A stretch of DNA of 64,000 nucleotides. Source: Denitrobaculum tricleocarpae. Its GTDB lineage: Bacteria > Pseudomonadota > Alphaproteobacteria > Kiloniellales > Kiloniellaceae. The first letter of the stretch is position 1. The number at the start of each line of letters is the position of its first letter. Below are positions 43,740 through 52,058 of the stretch, one piece after another. Made by a program: the position numbers and the translations under genes. The stretch lies in the NCBI RefSeq assembly GCF_007004665.1, contig NZ_ML660061.1, positions 62,001 through 126,000 on the forward strand, in the 5' to 3' direction. The notes under the pieces are model-generated. The model had not been told where the DNA came from and made no database searches. It worked only from the letters and a program-made list of their open reading frames with translations.

Positions 43740-44774
43740 ATGCGTGCGGTTACGATACATGCGCCGAACGACCTGCGGGTTGACGATGTTGCCACCGGTG
43801 AGATCGGCGCCACGGACGTGAAGGTCCGCATCGGTGTCGGCGGTATCTGCGGATCGGATCTGCACTATTACCAGCACGGCGGCTTCGGCGCGGTGCGCAT
43901 TCGCGAGCCGATGATCCTGGGTCACGAGATCTCCGGCACCGTGGACGCGATTGGCGCCGATGTTTCCGCTGTTGCGGTCGGCGATAAGATCGCGGTCAAT
44001 CCCAGTGTGCCTTGCGGTGAATGCGGCTATTGCCTGGACGGGAAGCCCAATCACTGTCTCGACATGCGCTTCTACGGCAGCGCCATGCGCTTTCCCCATG
44101 TTCAGGGCGCTTTCCGGGAGATGCTGGTCGCCAAGGAATCGCAGTGTTTTCCAGTGCCGGCGAACGTCGATCTGACCACGGCTGCCTTTGCGGAACCGCT
44201 CTCGGTGTGCCTGCATGCGGTGAAACGCGCCGGGTCGGTCATCGGAAAGAAGGTCCTGGTGACCGGGACCGGGCCCATTGGGGCGCTGGCCGTGGCGGCC
44301 GTGCGCCGGGCAGGGGCCAAGGATATCGTTGCGACCGACGTGATGGACGAACCGCTGGCCGCCGCGAAGAAAGTCGGTGCCGACGAGGTTATCAACGTGG
44401 CCAAGAATCCGGAGCGTCTGGAGTCCTACGCGGCAAACAAAGGCACCTTCGACATCCAGATCGAGGCCAGCGGCAACGACCGGGCAATCGTGGCCGGGCT
44501 TGGCGCTCTAAAACCCCGCGGTATCCTGGTGCAGCTCGGTGTTGGCGGCGATGTCAGCCTGCCGCTGGGGCTCATCGTCTCCAAGGAAATCGACATTCGC
44601 GGCACCTTCCGCTTTCACGAGGAGTTCGCCTGGGCGGTCGACTTTCTGTCACGCGGCCTGATTGATGCCTCGCCCTTGCTGACCGATGTGATTTCCATCG
44701 ATAACGCGCAACAGGCCTTTGATCTCGCTGGTGACCGCTCGAAGGCGATGAAGGTGCAGCTATCGTTTGACTAG
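43740..44774 (+). CDS. idnD: L-idonate 5-dehydrogenase
   Basis: A 344-residue zinc alcohol dehydrogenase closely like E. coli IdnD. Catalytic zinc: GGICGSDLHYYQHGG (Cys) and PMILGHEISG (His-Glu). Structural zinc: PCGECGYCLDGKPNHC. The IdnD hallmark DMRFYGSAMRFPHVQGAF, NAD motif TGTGPIGALAVAAV and IRGTFRFHEEFAWAV near the end are all present. It oxidises L-idonate to 5-keto-D-gluconate. AGGA precedes the ATG. Its stop codon lies within the first bases of a palindromic repeat (44773-44834). Confidence 0.94.
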   Translation: MRAVTIHAPNDLRVDDVATGEIGATDVKVRIGVGGICGSDLHYYQHGGFGAVRIREPMILGHEISGTVDAIGADVSAVAVGDKIAVNPSVPCGECGYCLDGKPNHCLDMRFYGSAMRFPHVQGAFREMLVAKESQCFPVPANVDLTTAAFAEPLSVCLHAVKRAGSVIGKKVLVTGTGPIGALAVAAVRRAGAKDIVATDVMDEPLAAAKKVGADEVINVAKNPERLESYAANKGTFDIQIEASGNDRAIVAGLGALKPRGILVQLGVGGDVSLPLGLIVSKEIDIRGTFRFHEEFAWAVDFLSRGLIDASPLLTDVISIDNAQQAFDLAGDRSKAMKVQLSFD

Positions 44775-44834
44775 AGCGCGTCATGTTTTAACGGAAACAC
44801 TCTGTGTTTTCGCTAAAACATGTGAACCCGCTCT
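44773..44834. repeat. palindromic intergenic repeat, family A copy 2
   Basis: 62 nt identical to the element at 21971-22032. Its first bases include the last two bases of the idnD stop codon. It separates the convergent idnD and GlcG-like genes and, as a long hairpin, may end transcription from either side. Confidence 0.9.
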
Positions 44835-44890
44835 AGCGGATCTTACACCTCAGCGGCAGTGGCCCACGCCGGTCTGACACAGGTTCTACG

Positions 44891-45325
44891 TCAGATATCC
44901 AGATCTGCGCCGATTGCTTCGAGTGCGGCCTCAGCGACCGCGCGGTCCTGATCGCCACTGCCTGAACCCACGCCGATGCCGCCAAGGGGTTCGCCCTCGT
45001 AACGGATCGGCAGGCCACCGGGCAGGGGCGTCATGCCGCCTTCCGTCGCGGCTCCAAGCGCCAGTCCAATCGTCATGTCGAGGTTGCCGGTCGCTGCGTT
45101 CGTGGAGGCCGCCGTTCGGGCTTTTGCGGTTGCGCTGCGCAGGCTGAGGAACTTGGCTCCGTCCATGCGCAGAGAAGCCATCACCTCGCCGCTGCGGTCC
45201 ACGATTGCGATGCACTGGGGAACCTGCAGCTGAGCTGCGTGATCAGCCGCCGCGGCGAGCATGGCGAGTGCGCCACGATGCGTCAGCATCCGGGAGGACA
45301 CCACATAGGGTTCGTTTTCGCTCAT
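44891..45325 (-). CDS. GlcG/HbpS-like heme-binding-family protein
   Basis: A 144-residue protein with the GlcG/HbpS fold signatures. AMLAAAADHAAQLQVPQCIA opens, followed by IVDRSGEVMASLRMDGAKFL, then KARTAASTNAATG and IRYEGEPLGGIGVGSGSGDQ near the end. The family is often found beside glycolate, aldonate or aldehyde catabolic genes with unknown biochemical role. It overlaps the SMP-30 gene by ATGA (45322-45325), so it is co-translated. Confidence 0.88.
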   Translation of the reverse strand: MSENEPYVVSSRMLTHRGALAMLAAAADHAAQLQVPQCIAIVDRSGEVMASLRMDGAKFLSLRSATAKARTAASTNAATGNLDMTIGLALGAATEGGMTPLPGGLPIRYEGEPLGGIGVGSGSGDQDRAVAEAALEAIGADLDI

Positions 45326-46233
45326 GGCTGCTGAACTCCGCGGGTGTTAAGAGTGATCGAATAAAGCGACGAGGAGGCGACAATGAAAAGCCGGTTTTTC
45401 TCCGGGCCGCCGAAGGTGCAGTTGGCAATCTTTTCCGGCACCAGGATCTTGCCGATGCGATCGCCGGCCGCGGTATAGACCTGTATGGAGTCCTCCGAAC
45501 TGGTATAGAGATTGCCATGGGTGTCGAGGCGGAAGCCGTCCGCCAGTCCCGGATCGACCACCGCGAAGACCCGGCCGTTTGCGAGTGACTTGCCGTTGAT
45601 CACATCGAAAACCCGGATGTGGTGCGCGCCCTCCGGATCGTGCGACGCCCCGGTGTCCGAGATGTAAAGCAGGCTCTCGTCCGGTGAGAAGGCGAGACCG
45701 TTGGGCTTGTCGAAGTCGTCGGCGACCACGCTCAAGTCTTCCTTCGCCGGATCGAAGCGATAGACGTAATTCGCGCCGATTTCGCTCTCGGCCTGATAGC
45801 CTTCCTCGTTGCTCATGATGCCGTAGGGCGGATCGGTGAACCAGATCGTGCCGTCCGACTTCACCACCACGTCGTTGGGCGAGTTGAGCTTCTTGCCTTG
45901 ATAGTTGTCGACGACGCAGACAACGCTGCCGTCGGGTTCGGTCCGGCTGATCCGCCGACCGCCGTGTTCGCAGCTGACCAGGCGTCCTTCCCGGTCGCGG
46001 GTGTGACCGTTGGTAAAGTTCGAGGGTTCGCGGTACACGCTCATACCCTCGACCTGAGACCACCTGAGCATGCGATTGTTGGGGATGTCGCTCCAGAGAA
46101 TATAATCGCCCTCGGAGAAGTAAACCGGGCCTTCGCTCCAGACCGCGCCGGTGCAATGGCGTTCAAGGCGCGAGTCCGGCAACAGCAGATCCTTCATCCT
46201 TGGGTCGAGGATCTCAATGTTCTCCCAGGACAT
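45322..46233 (-). CDS. SMP-30/gluconolactonase family protein
   Basis: A 303-residue cytoplasmic lactonase. The beta-propeller blocks are GAVWSEGPVYFSEGDYILWS (metal Glu), LNSPNDVVVKSDGTIWFTDP (Asn), KPNGLAFSPDESLLYISDT and LADGFRLDTHGNLYTSS (Asp). It would open gluconolactone or a related aldonolactone to feed the gluconate/idonate pathway. AAGGAG precedes the ATG. It is 34 bp downstream of the LacI gene, so lacI-lactonase-glcG form one unit. It is a paralogue of the Tat-exported protein at 18320. Confidence 0.9.
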   Translation of the reverse strand: MSWENIEILDPRMKDLLLPDSRLERHCTGAVWSEGPVYFSEGDYILWSDIPNNRMLRWSQVEGMSVYREPSNFTNGHTRDREGRLVSCEHGGRRISRTEPDGSVVCVVDNYQGKKLNSPNDVVVKSDGTIWFTDPPYGIMSNEEGYQAESEIGANYVYRFDPAKEDLSVVADDFDKPNGLAFSPDESLLYISDTGASHDPEGAHHIRVFDVINGKSLANGRVFAVVDPGLADGFRLDTHGNLYTSSEDSIQVYTAAGDRIGKILVPEKIANCTFGGPEKNRLFIVASSSLYSITLNTRGVQQP

Positions 46234-46267
46234 GTCTTCTCCTTTTCTGGTTTCAGAGAACGCCGGT

Positions 46268-47335
46268 TTACGTGCTTTCCCTGGCGACGACTTTGAAGTC
46301 GATCTTTTGTGTGGCGGCTTGGATCTCAGCGCCCGAGCGGATTTTGTCGAGGGTCGAAAGCAGCAGCTCGCCTGCCTGTTTACCGATATCGTAACTGTTC
46401 ACCGTGACCGTTGTGATGGAGGGCCAGCAGCATCGCGAAACCTCGAAATCTCCAAAGCCCGCAACCGCGATCCGGCCAGGCACCGCCCAGCCCCGCCGAT
46501 GGCACTCCATAATCGCGCCGAAAGCCGAGAGATCGGACACGCAGATCACTGCGTCGACTTCGGGCCACTGCCCGATCATCTGCACGATGGCCTGTCCGCC
46601 CTGTTCCATGGAGATCGGGGGCGTGCCGAAGGTGATGACATGGCCTTCGCCCAGGCCCAGCTCGACCATGGCGGCCTCGTAACCTGCGCGCCGGTCGGCC
46701 CCGCGGGTATCGCGCTTGCTGGACCCGCCGATAAAACCGATGTTGCGATAGCCGCGCGCGGTGAGGTCGCGCACCATCGCGCCGGTTGCTTCCGCATTCG
46801 AGAAGCCGACAACCTGATCGATCGGGTTGTCAGGCAGATCCCAGGTTTCAATGATCGGGATCGCGGCGGATTCGAGCAGATGCCGGGCGCGCGGCGTGTG
46901 AAAGCCCCCGGTGAGGATCATGCCCTCGGGGCGCCGGCGTAACATGGCCGCAACCAGTTCTTCCTCGCGGGCCGCGGAGTAATCGGTGTAGCCGAGCAGC
47001 AATTGAAGCCCGCGTTTCGACAGTGCATCGGTCAGGCCGCAGGCGGTGTCGGAAAAGTTCGAATTGTTGATGGTGGGGACCAGGGCGGTCACGAAGCCCG
47101 AGCGCTTGGAGGAGAGGCCGCCCGCGCTCAAATCCGGCACATAGCCAATCTCCTCAATGACCTCGAGTATCCGTTCGCGGGTTTTCGCGGAAACTGAGGC
47201 ACCGTCTTTAAGCGCGCGCGAAACGGTCATAGCTGAGAAGCCCGAGAGGCGGGCGACGTCGGCCATGGTGGGACGCGAAATGATCGAGCGTTGTAATCTG
47301 GAGCTGCTGTCTTGCTCCACCACGTCGTCGGCCAT
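46268..47335 (-). CDS. LacI-family transcriptional regulator of the idonate/gluconate cluster
   Basis: A 355-residue repressor. The helix-turn-helix MADVARLSGFSAMTVSRALK and hinge helix YVPDLSAGGLSSKRSG are followed by a periplasmic-binding-like domain with AGFGDFEVSRCCWPSITTVT, typical of the GntR/IdnR/KdgR branch. A perfect TGTTACCGGTAACA lies 170 bp upstream of its start, and two sister sites lie between idnO and the dehydrogenase. I infer that it represses the whole 41-47.5 kb cluster and itself, and is released by an aldonate or its phosphate. Confidence 0.92.
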   Translation of the reverse strand: MADDVVEQDSSSRLQRSIISRPTMADVARLSGFSAMTVSRALKDGASVSAKTRERILEVIEEIGYVPDLSAGGLSSKRSGFVTALVPTINNSNFSDTACGLTDALSKRGLQLLLGYTDYSAAREEELVAAMLRRRPEGMILTGGFHTPRARHLLESAAIPIIETWDLPDNPIDQVVGFSNAEATGAMVRDLTARGYRNIGFIGGSSKRDTRGADRRAGYEAAMVELGLGEGHVITFGTPPISMEQGGQAIVQMIGQWPEVDAVICVSDLSAFGAIMECHRRGWAVPGRIAVAGFGDFEVSRCCWPSITTVTVNSYDIGKQAGELLLSTLDKIRSGAEIQAATQKIDFKVVAREST

Positions 47336-47504
47336 TGCTCGTTCCGTTTCGTCGTCGGTTTCACCAGTTGCGGCCAGGTGCCGATTCCTTGGGCGAGAGG
47401 TGACCTGCCAGGTCCAGAAAGGACAAACCCGGTCTAACTTCCGGGTGCGGGGATGAACGTTGTGCAGTCCATGATCCGGCAGTCAAGTATCGGCTTCCGC
47501 ATTA

Positions 47505-47518
47505 TGTTACCGGTAACA
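47505..47518. promoter_or_regulatory. LacI-type operator 3 (TGTTACCGGTAACA)
   Basis: A perfect 14-bp palindrome upstream of the lacI-lactonase-glcG unit. It has the same outer halves (TGTTA/TAACA) as operators 1 and 2 and a CCGG in place of the TCGA centre. Confidence 0.82.
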
Positions 47519-47679
47519 AATGTCGCAGCCGCGATCAAGCAGATGCATCGTGGCGTTTTATTGCTTTCCTCAATCCGGCGTCACCAGAGCGGTGTCTTGC
47601 CTTTGGATGACCACTCAGAAGCCCAGATCAAGTTTAGGTGGAACCTCCGAAGGCGATTTATCGTAATTGTGAGTCCGGT

Positions 47680-49128
47680 CTAGGATTTCTTGCCGCTGTC
47701 GTGTGCCGACTTTCGAATGCGCCTGACCATCAGCCAGATCGAGAGAATAATGAAGGGCGCCGCCACGGTTGTAATCACCGCTGGATCGATTGGCATGAAG
47801 GCTTTGGGGATGCCTTTCAGCAGCCAGGAGAGAATGCCGATACAGTAGTAACTTACCGCCGCAACCGAGAGCCCCTCCACTGTCTGCTGTAGCCGCAACT
47901 GCAGTTGCGACCGGCGATCCATGGAGGCAAGCAGATCCTGATTCTGTCGTTCCAGTTCGACGTCGACTCTTGTTCTCAGGAGCGAGGACGCACGGGCGAT
48001 CCGCTCGGAGGTCGAATTCTGGCGATCCAAAATCGCCTGGAAACTCCGGATCGCCGGACCAAGCCGGCGTTCGATAAAGCTCGAGATCCGCTGATAACCC
48101 TCGATTCTCTCCTCGCGCAATTCCCCGAGACGCGATGTGACGATAGAGTAATAGGCCTTGGCCGCACTGAAGCGGAAGTTGGTCTCGGCGCCGACTGTTT
48201 CGGCGCGGGCGGCCAGAGCGGTCAGCTCGGAGAGGAGGCGGGCCTGGTCTTCCGGACCGTCGCTCCCCTCGCTGCCGATCTCCTGGATCAACCTGCGCAA
48301 TTCGCCGTCAATGTGGCCGATATCCTGGCCTGCTGATTTTGCCAACGGCCAGGTGATAAGCGCCAGAGTGCGGTAGGTTTCAATGTCGATCAGACGCTGA
48401 ATCACGCGTCCCAGCCGATTGACATTGCCGGACGTGTCCTGCACCAGAAATCGCGAATAACCGTCTGCGTGAAAACGAAAGTCGGTCATGATTTTCGTTT
48501 TCCCGCCATTGGCTGTCACCGCGACAATGCGGGTGTCCGTCAGCAGGTCTGTCTCGCCCGTCGCGGACCAGCGCGGATTTTGCGGTGTATCCACGTAGAA
48601 GCGGAGTGCGACAACCGGTTTGCCGCTTTGCTTAATGGCGGGCGTTTGAATCGGGTTGCCGGGTGACTCCGCGTCCTGCCGCGCCGGTGCGGCCGCATGG
48701 CTGCCGGTGATGAGGTCAATGTTGATGACCCTGCCGAACACACTGTCCTCGCCGCCGGGTGGATTTCTGCGGACGGCGGTGTAAGAGCAGAACTCCGTGT
48801 GACGTTCCCATTTGAAGATGACGCTGTCGTTCTCGAGAACCAGCTGCTGTTCGGCCTCGTCGCCCAGTGTTTTGCCAAGTTGTTGCGCGACTCGGCGGAC
48901 ATTTTCCCAATCCTTTTGCGCATCAAGCTCCCCGGACAGGAAGACCAGGTGTTCGCAGATGCAGGGCGATGCCGCCGGCAGGGCCGGCCGGGCGTTGGTC
49001 TCGGCCATGACTTCGTGGCGCAAAGGATGGATCGCGGTCCCCCCGCCGGGCAGCGTGGTTTGGTTTTCCAGGGTTTGCCCGGTCGAAGACGATGGACTCT
49101 CGTCGGCCCCATATTCTTGTTTACGCAT
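47680..49128 (-). CDS. DUF3422 family membrane protein
   Basis: A 482-residue protein. The N-terminal signature HPLRHEVMAETNARP is that of the DUF3422 family. A soluble region of about 390 residues contains a coiled-coil-prone stretch near 330-420. Two hydrophobic helices near the C-terminus (LSVAAVSYYCIGILSWLLKG and ITTVAAPFIILSIWLMVRR) anchor it to the inner membrane. The function is unknown; members are often called egg-lysin-like by fold annotation only. The start may be somewhat later than 49128, as the first 30 residues are low-complexity. Confidence 0.85.
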   Translation of the reverse strand: MRKQEYGADESPSSSTGQTLENQTTLPGGGTAIHPLRHEVMAETNARPALPAASPCICEHLVFLSGELDAQKDWENVRRVAQQLGKTLGDEAEQQLVLENDSVIFKWERHTEFCSYTAVRRNPPGGEDSVFGRVINIDLITGSHAAAPARQDAESPGNPIQTPAIKQSGKPVVALRFYVDTPQNPRWSATGETDLLTDTRIVAVTANGGKTKIMTDFRFHADGYSRFLVQDTSGNVNRLGRVIQRLIDIETYRTLALITWPLAKSAGQDIGHIDGELRRLIQEIGSEGSDGPEDQARLLSELTALAARAETVGAETNFRFSAAKAYYSIVTSRLGELREERIEGYQRISSFIERRLGPAIRSFQAILDRQNSTSERIARASSLLRTRVDVELERQNQDLLASMDRRSQLQLRLQQTVEGLSVAAVSYYCIGILSWLLKGIPKAFMPIDPAVITTVAAPFIILSIWLMVRRIRKSAHDSGKKS

Positions 49129-49511
49129 ACGCCATACCCAGATTTCCCCCAGAGTCAGCTGAAAGAGGCTAACCCGCTCTGTTCGATCGCCACAAACAGG
49201 ACGAGATGTTCTTCAAGCTCTAAGTCCTCGGCATTTTGCAGTTTTCGTCCGGTGAATAACATCTAAATCAGCGGGACGTTTCGTCACGCGGATATGAGCA
49301 CGGCCGTGGGGTCAAGATCCGGCTTGAGGCTAATTCACTTCCGTGACGGGTCCGCCCTTCAGGCCGCCTCGGAATCCCTTGAGGCGAATAATACTCCTCC
49401 GGTCAGCGACTCCTCTTCGAGAGACGCCGGGGTAGCAATACCTCAAGGGCAAAACAACCCCGGGGGTGTTCATGAAATTTTCCGGCGACTTGGGGGCCTA
49501 ACCAACCAGGT
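49129..49511. other. intergenic region upstream of a hairpin, possible small-RNA locus
   Basis: No protein gene is supported. It contains a near-palindrome around a CCCCGGGGG core (49453-49470) and ends at a strong hairpin. A small RNA transcript is possible but not shown. Confidence 0.3.
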
Positions 49512-49548
49512 AAAACAACCGCCATGAGGCACGATTCGCGGTTGTTTT
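49512..49548. terminator. strong bidirectional terminator-like hairpin without a nearby gene end
   Basis: AAAACAACCGC (49512-49522), 15-nt loop, GCGGTTGTTTT (49538-49548). An 11-bp perfect stem with A- and T-tracts on the outer sides, as in bidirectional terminators. No coding region ends close to it on either strand. Confidence 0.65.
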
Positions 49549-49877
49549 CCAAGTGCCGTTCCAGACCTTTGTGCAAATCTCAATGCGACGGATTCGAAAA
49601 AAAAGTGTGTTCCGGCGCGGGGTGAACTGTCGGGCGCGCACTGAAAAACCAATGACGCATTGCGCGAGTATCGCTTTGTAATTCCAGCATAAATAGAGGT
49701 ATTCTGGCTGTTTCTTAAGCATAGAACTCTTTGATTTGAAGACGTTTTCTTTTGTCCACCTGGTTGATTTTTTTTCAAACGAGATATTTAAAATTTGAAT
49801 AAGAACGTGTTACGCTTGTTTCAATCAGAGATTCGCCAACGATAAATAGATAGCGGATCCGTTTGAGGGAATTGAGG
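49549..49877. other. AT-rich intergenic region upstream of a small membrane protein
   Basis: AT-rich near 49740-49850, probably with the promoter of the gene at 49878. No other gene is supported. Confidence 0.4.
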
Positions 49878-50027
49878 ATGGACAAGATGGATCATCAGGA
49901 TCTCCGCAACTATGCGGGATCGGGTGAAAACGGCAAATGGCCGGCGCTGCGCTCGACGGCATTTATCCTGCTTATAAGTGTAGTGATCTGGTTGGCCTTC
50001 GTAATGGCCATCGCCAATCTGAGCTGA
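49878..50027 (+). CDS. small single-helix membrane protein, unknown function
   Basis: A 49-residue protein with a hydrophilic start (MDKMDHQDLRNYAGSGENGK) and one clear membrane helix (STAFILLISVVIWLAFVMAI). The ATG follows a GAGG ribosome site and an AT-rich likely promoter. The amphipathic start plus a single helix fits a small regulatory subunit or stress peptide. No family is recognised. Confidence 0.65.
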   Translation: MDKMDHQDLRNYAGSGENGKWPALRSTAFILLISVVIWLAFVMAIANLS

Positions 50028-50169
50028 CGAGATCAGGATTGCGTCAAGCCGGCGGGACTATTCGCCGGTTGTTTATTCAGCTTTCCGCTGCGGGCGTGTT
50101 TTGCATGATGAGCGGGGAGAAAGCTGCGCGACGTGAGTGCGCTGAAACCGACGCTCTGTCGCGGTATAA

Positions 50170-50179
50170 CCCCCCCCCC
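50170..50179. repeat. run of ten cytosines
   Basis: A C10 homopolymer just downstream of the small hypothetical gene at 50188 (leftward). Such tracts are slippage-prone, both in the cell and in sequencing. It is not inside a supported gene. Confidence 0.8.
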
Positions 50180-50187
50180 AGCCTGGT

Positions 50188-50394
50188 TTAGCTGCGTTCC
50201 ATGCTCGCGAGCATCTGGCGGAGGACTTCGCAGGTAAATTCCTTGTCCTGCAGCGTTCCAAATCCCCGAACGTCGTAGCCGCCGCTTCCGTCGTCTTTCA
50301 ACCCGATTGCGATCAGATGCTCGGCACCGAATTCCTGCATCTCACGCACCAGATCGTCGAATTTCGCCGTGGCGGCGGAAGGCTTACTGTTCAT
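50188..50394 (-). CDS. small hypothetical protein
   Basis: A 68-residue soluble protein from ATG 50394: MNSKPSAATAKFDDLVREMQ, then EFGAEHLIAIGLKDDGSGGY, and a C-terminal helix. The composition looks like a real compact alpha/beta protein. The family is not recognised. A longer frame from 50454 is open but has no better start. It stands alone upstream of tRNA-Met on the opposite strand. Confidence 0.55.
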   Translation of the reverse strand: MNSKPSAATAKFDDLVREMQEFGAEHLIAIGLKDDGSGGYDVRGFGTLQDKEFTCEVLRQMLASMERS

Positions 50395-50705
50395 TCCAGA
50401 GGTCCCTGTACCAATTAACGCCCGATAGCTAACATGGCCTTCCCGATAATCCAATGGCGCAAATGTCCGCTTTGCGCCTTTGGCGGAACGATGGGCGCCG
50501 CGACCTGTGAATTCGACCGAGCGGGATAGAGGCGCTTATGCATATCTGGCCGGGCCAGTGGGCATTTGCGGCAATTCCGTCAAAACCCGGTTGCCTGTCG
50601 GGCGGTGTGGCATTCCGTGAGGTCACAAAACTCTCTGAAGACCCTTGACAGAGGGGCATCCGACGCCCTATACGCCTGCCTCTGACGACATCATCCGATG
50701 TTTGT

Positions 50706-50782
50706 GGCGGAGTAGCTCAGCTGGTTAGAGCAGCGGAATCATAATCCGCGTGTCGGGGGTTCAAGTCCCTCCTCCGCTACCA
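50706..50782 (+). tRNA. tRNA-Met (CAT)
   Basis: A 77-nt cloverleaf: acceptor GGCGGAG/CTCCGCT, D-arm AGCTCAGCTGGTTAGAGC, anticodon stem GCGGA/TCCGC around loop ATCATAA (anticodon CAT), TpsiC arm with GGTTCAAGTCC, and encoded CCA. The first acceptor pair is a G-T wobble. It looks like elongator tRNA-Met. The same anticodon is used by lysidine-modified tRNA-Ile2, which should be checked. Confidence 0.95.
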
Positions 50783-51026
50783 TTATTTTCCTCTTAAAAT
50801 CAATTGATTAGGCCATAGGTTCTCGGTCGGGTCGACCGATTTCCGCTTTGGCGCGGTTTCCGCGAAAAACTCCTGAAATCCGCGGTTTCCTGACGTGCCG
50901 CGAACAGAAAGCAGTACGGCGTTGGTGAGGGAGTGCCGAACCTGATGCCATCGAGCGATTGCGGGGCGACTTCCCGTCGGCTCCTACGACACGGCTTTCG
51001 CCCCGGTGCGGCTCACGTGCCCGGGT
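50783..51026. other. intergenic region after tRNA-Met
   Basis: No integrase, attachment-site duplication or gene is seen next to the tRNA. It ends at the stop codon of the leftward ABC transporter operon. Confidence 0.4.
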
Positions 51027-52058
51027 TTAGGTGTCGAAGCCTTTGAAATCACGCGACCCCTGCTCGACCAGGCTCTCCGAAAAATGACAGGCCGCGAAGC
51101 GCCGTTCCTGAACTTCGCGCAGTTCCGGCGCTTCCCTGCGGCAACGCTCTTGCACAAACGCGCAGCGCGGGGAGAAATGGCAGCCGGGCGGCGGGGAGAG
51201 AGGAGACGGAATTTCGCCCTCAATGGGTTCGAAGTGGACAATAGCCTCGTCGTCGAGCGTCAACTTGGGGACCGAGGCCAATAAAGCTTTGGTGTAGGGA
51301 TGGGCAGGCGTTTCAAAGAGCTGCGCGGTCTCGCCCTGCTCGACGACGCGTCCGAGATACATGACCGCCATGCGGTCGCTGACGTGCCGCACCACGGAAA
51401 GGTCGTGACTGATGAAAAGGCAGGTCAGATTCAGTTCGCGGCGCAGATGTAAAAAGAGATTGAGAATTTGGGCCTGGATCGAGACGTCGAGGGAGGCGAC
51501 AGGCTCATCGCAGATCAGGAGATCGGGCTTCATCGCCAGGGCGCGGGCGATGGCGATACGCTGGCGCTGGCCGCCGGAGAACTGATGTGGGTAGCGGCCG
51601 GCGAAGGCGGGGTCCAGTCCAACGCGCGCAAACCATTCCGAGACATAGTCTCCGGCCTTCGCGCGTGAAACCAGGCCGTGGGCGACCGGCCCTTCGGCGA
51701 CGGTTTCACCAACCTTCATCCTTGGGTCGAGCGAGGCGAAGGGATCCTGAAAGACCGTCTGTATTCGGGTTGTCGCCTTGTGTCCGTTCAGCAGGACCGG
51801 CTTGCCCTCCAGCGCGACTGTGCCGGAACTGGGCGGCAGAATACCGGCGGCGACCCGGCCCAGCGTAGACTTACCGCAACCGGACTCCCCAACCAGGCCC
51901 AGTGTCTCCCCCTTGGCCAGTTCGAGTGTTACCGCATTGACCGCCTGAAGCGAACGGGTTTCGACATTTGCGCCAAGCTTCGCGGCGATCCGGTCACCCA
52001 AGGTGATTTCAGGTGCGAAAGCGCGCGAGACTTGGTCTATCCGAAAGAACGCTGTCAT
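51027..52058 (-). CDS. peptide-type ABC transporter ATP-binding protein (DppF/OppF-like)
   Basis: A 343-residue ATPase, last gene of the importer operon. Walker A GLVGESGCGKSTLGR, Q-loop TVFQDPFASLDPRM, signature HQFSGGQRQRIAIARAL, Walker B LLICDEPVASLDVSIQ and the switch His in LFISHDLSVVRHVSDR. The C-terminal oligopeptide/dipeptide extension has SPLSPPPGCHFSPRCAF, which in some relatives binds an iron-sulfur cluster. It starts within the stop of the preceding gene (ATGA, 52055-52058). It partners the gene at 52055 in one heterodimer. Confidence 0.93.
   Translation of the reverse strand: MTAFFRIDQVSRAFAPEITLGDRIAAKLGANVETRSLQAVNAVTLELAKGETLGLVGESGCGKSTLGRVAAGILPPSSGTVALEGKPVLLNGHKATTRIQTVFQDPFASLDPRMKVGETVAEGPVAHGLVSRAKAGDYVSEWFARVGLDPAFAGRYPHQFSGGQRQRIAIARALAMKPDLLICDEPVASLDVSIQAQILNLFLHLRRELNLTCLFISHDLSVVRHVSDRMAVMYLGRVVEQGETAQLFETPAHPYTKALLASVPKLTLDDEAIVHFEPIEGEIPSPLSPPPGCHFSPRCAFVQERCRREAPELREVQERRFAACHFSESLVEQGSRDFKGFDT

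Noticed and set aside
42609-44216. 535-codon open frame on the minus strand
   Set aside because: Antisense to the 2-hydroxyacid dehydrogenase and idnD, both unambiguous.
49470-49778. 102-codon minus-strand frame
   Set aside because: It runs through the terminator-like hairpin, has biased Lys/Ser/Arg composition and no ribosome site; a small RNA locus is more likely than a protein.
50706-51026. tRNA-associated integrated element
   Set aside because: No integrase gene, no direct repeat of the tRNA 3' end and no mobile genes follow tRNA-Met.
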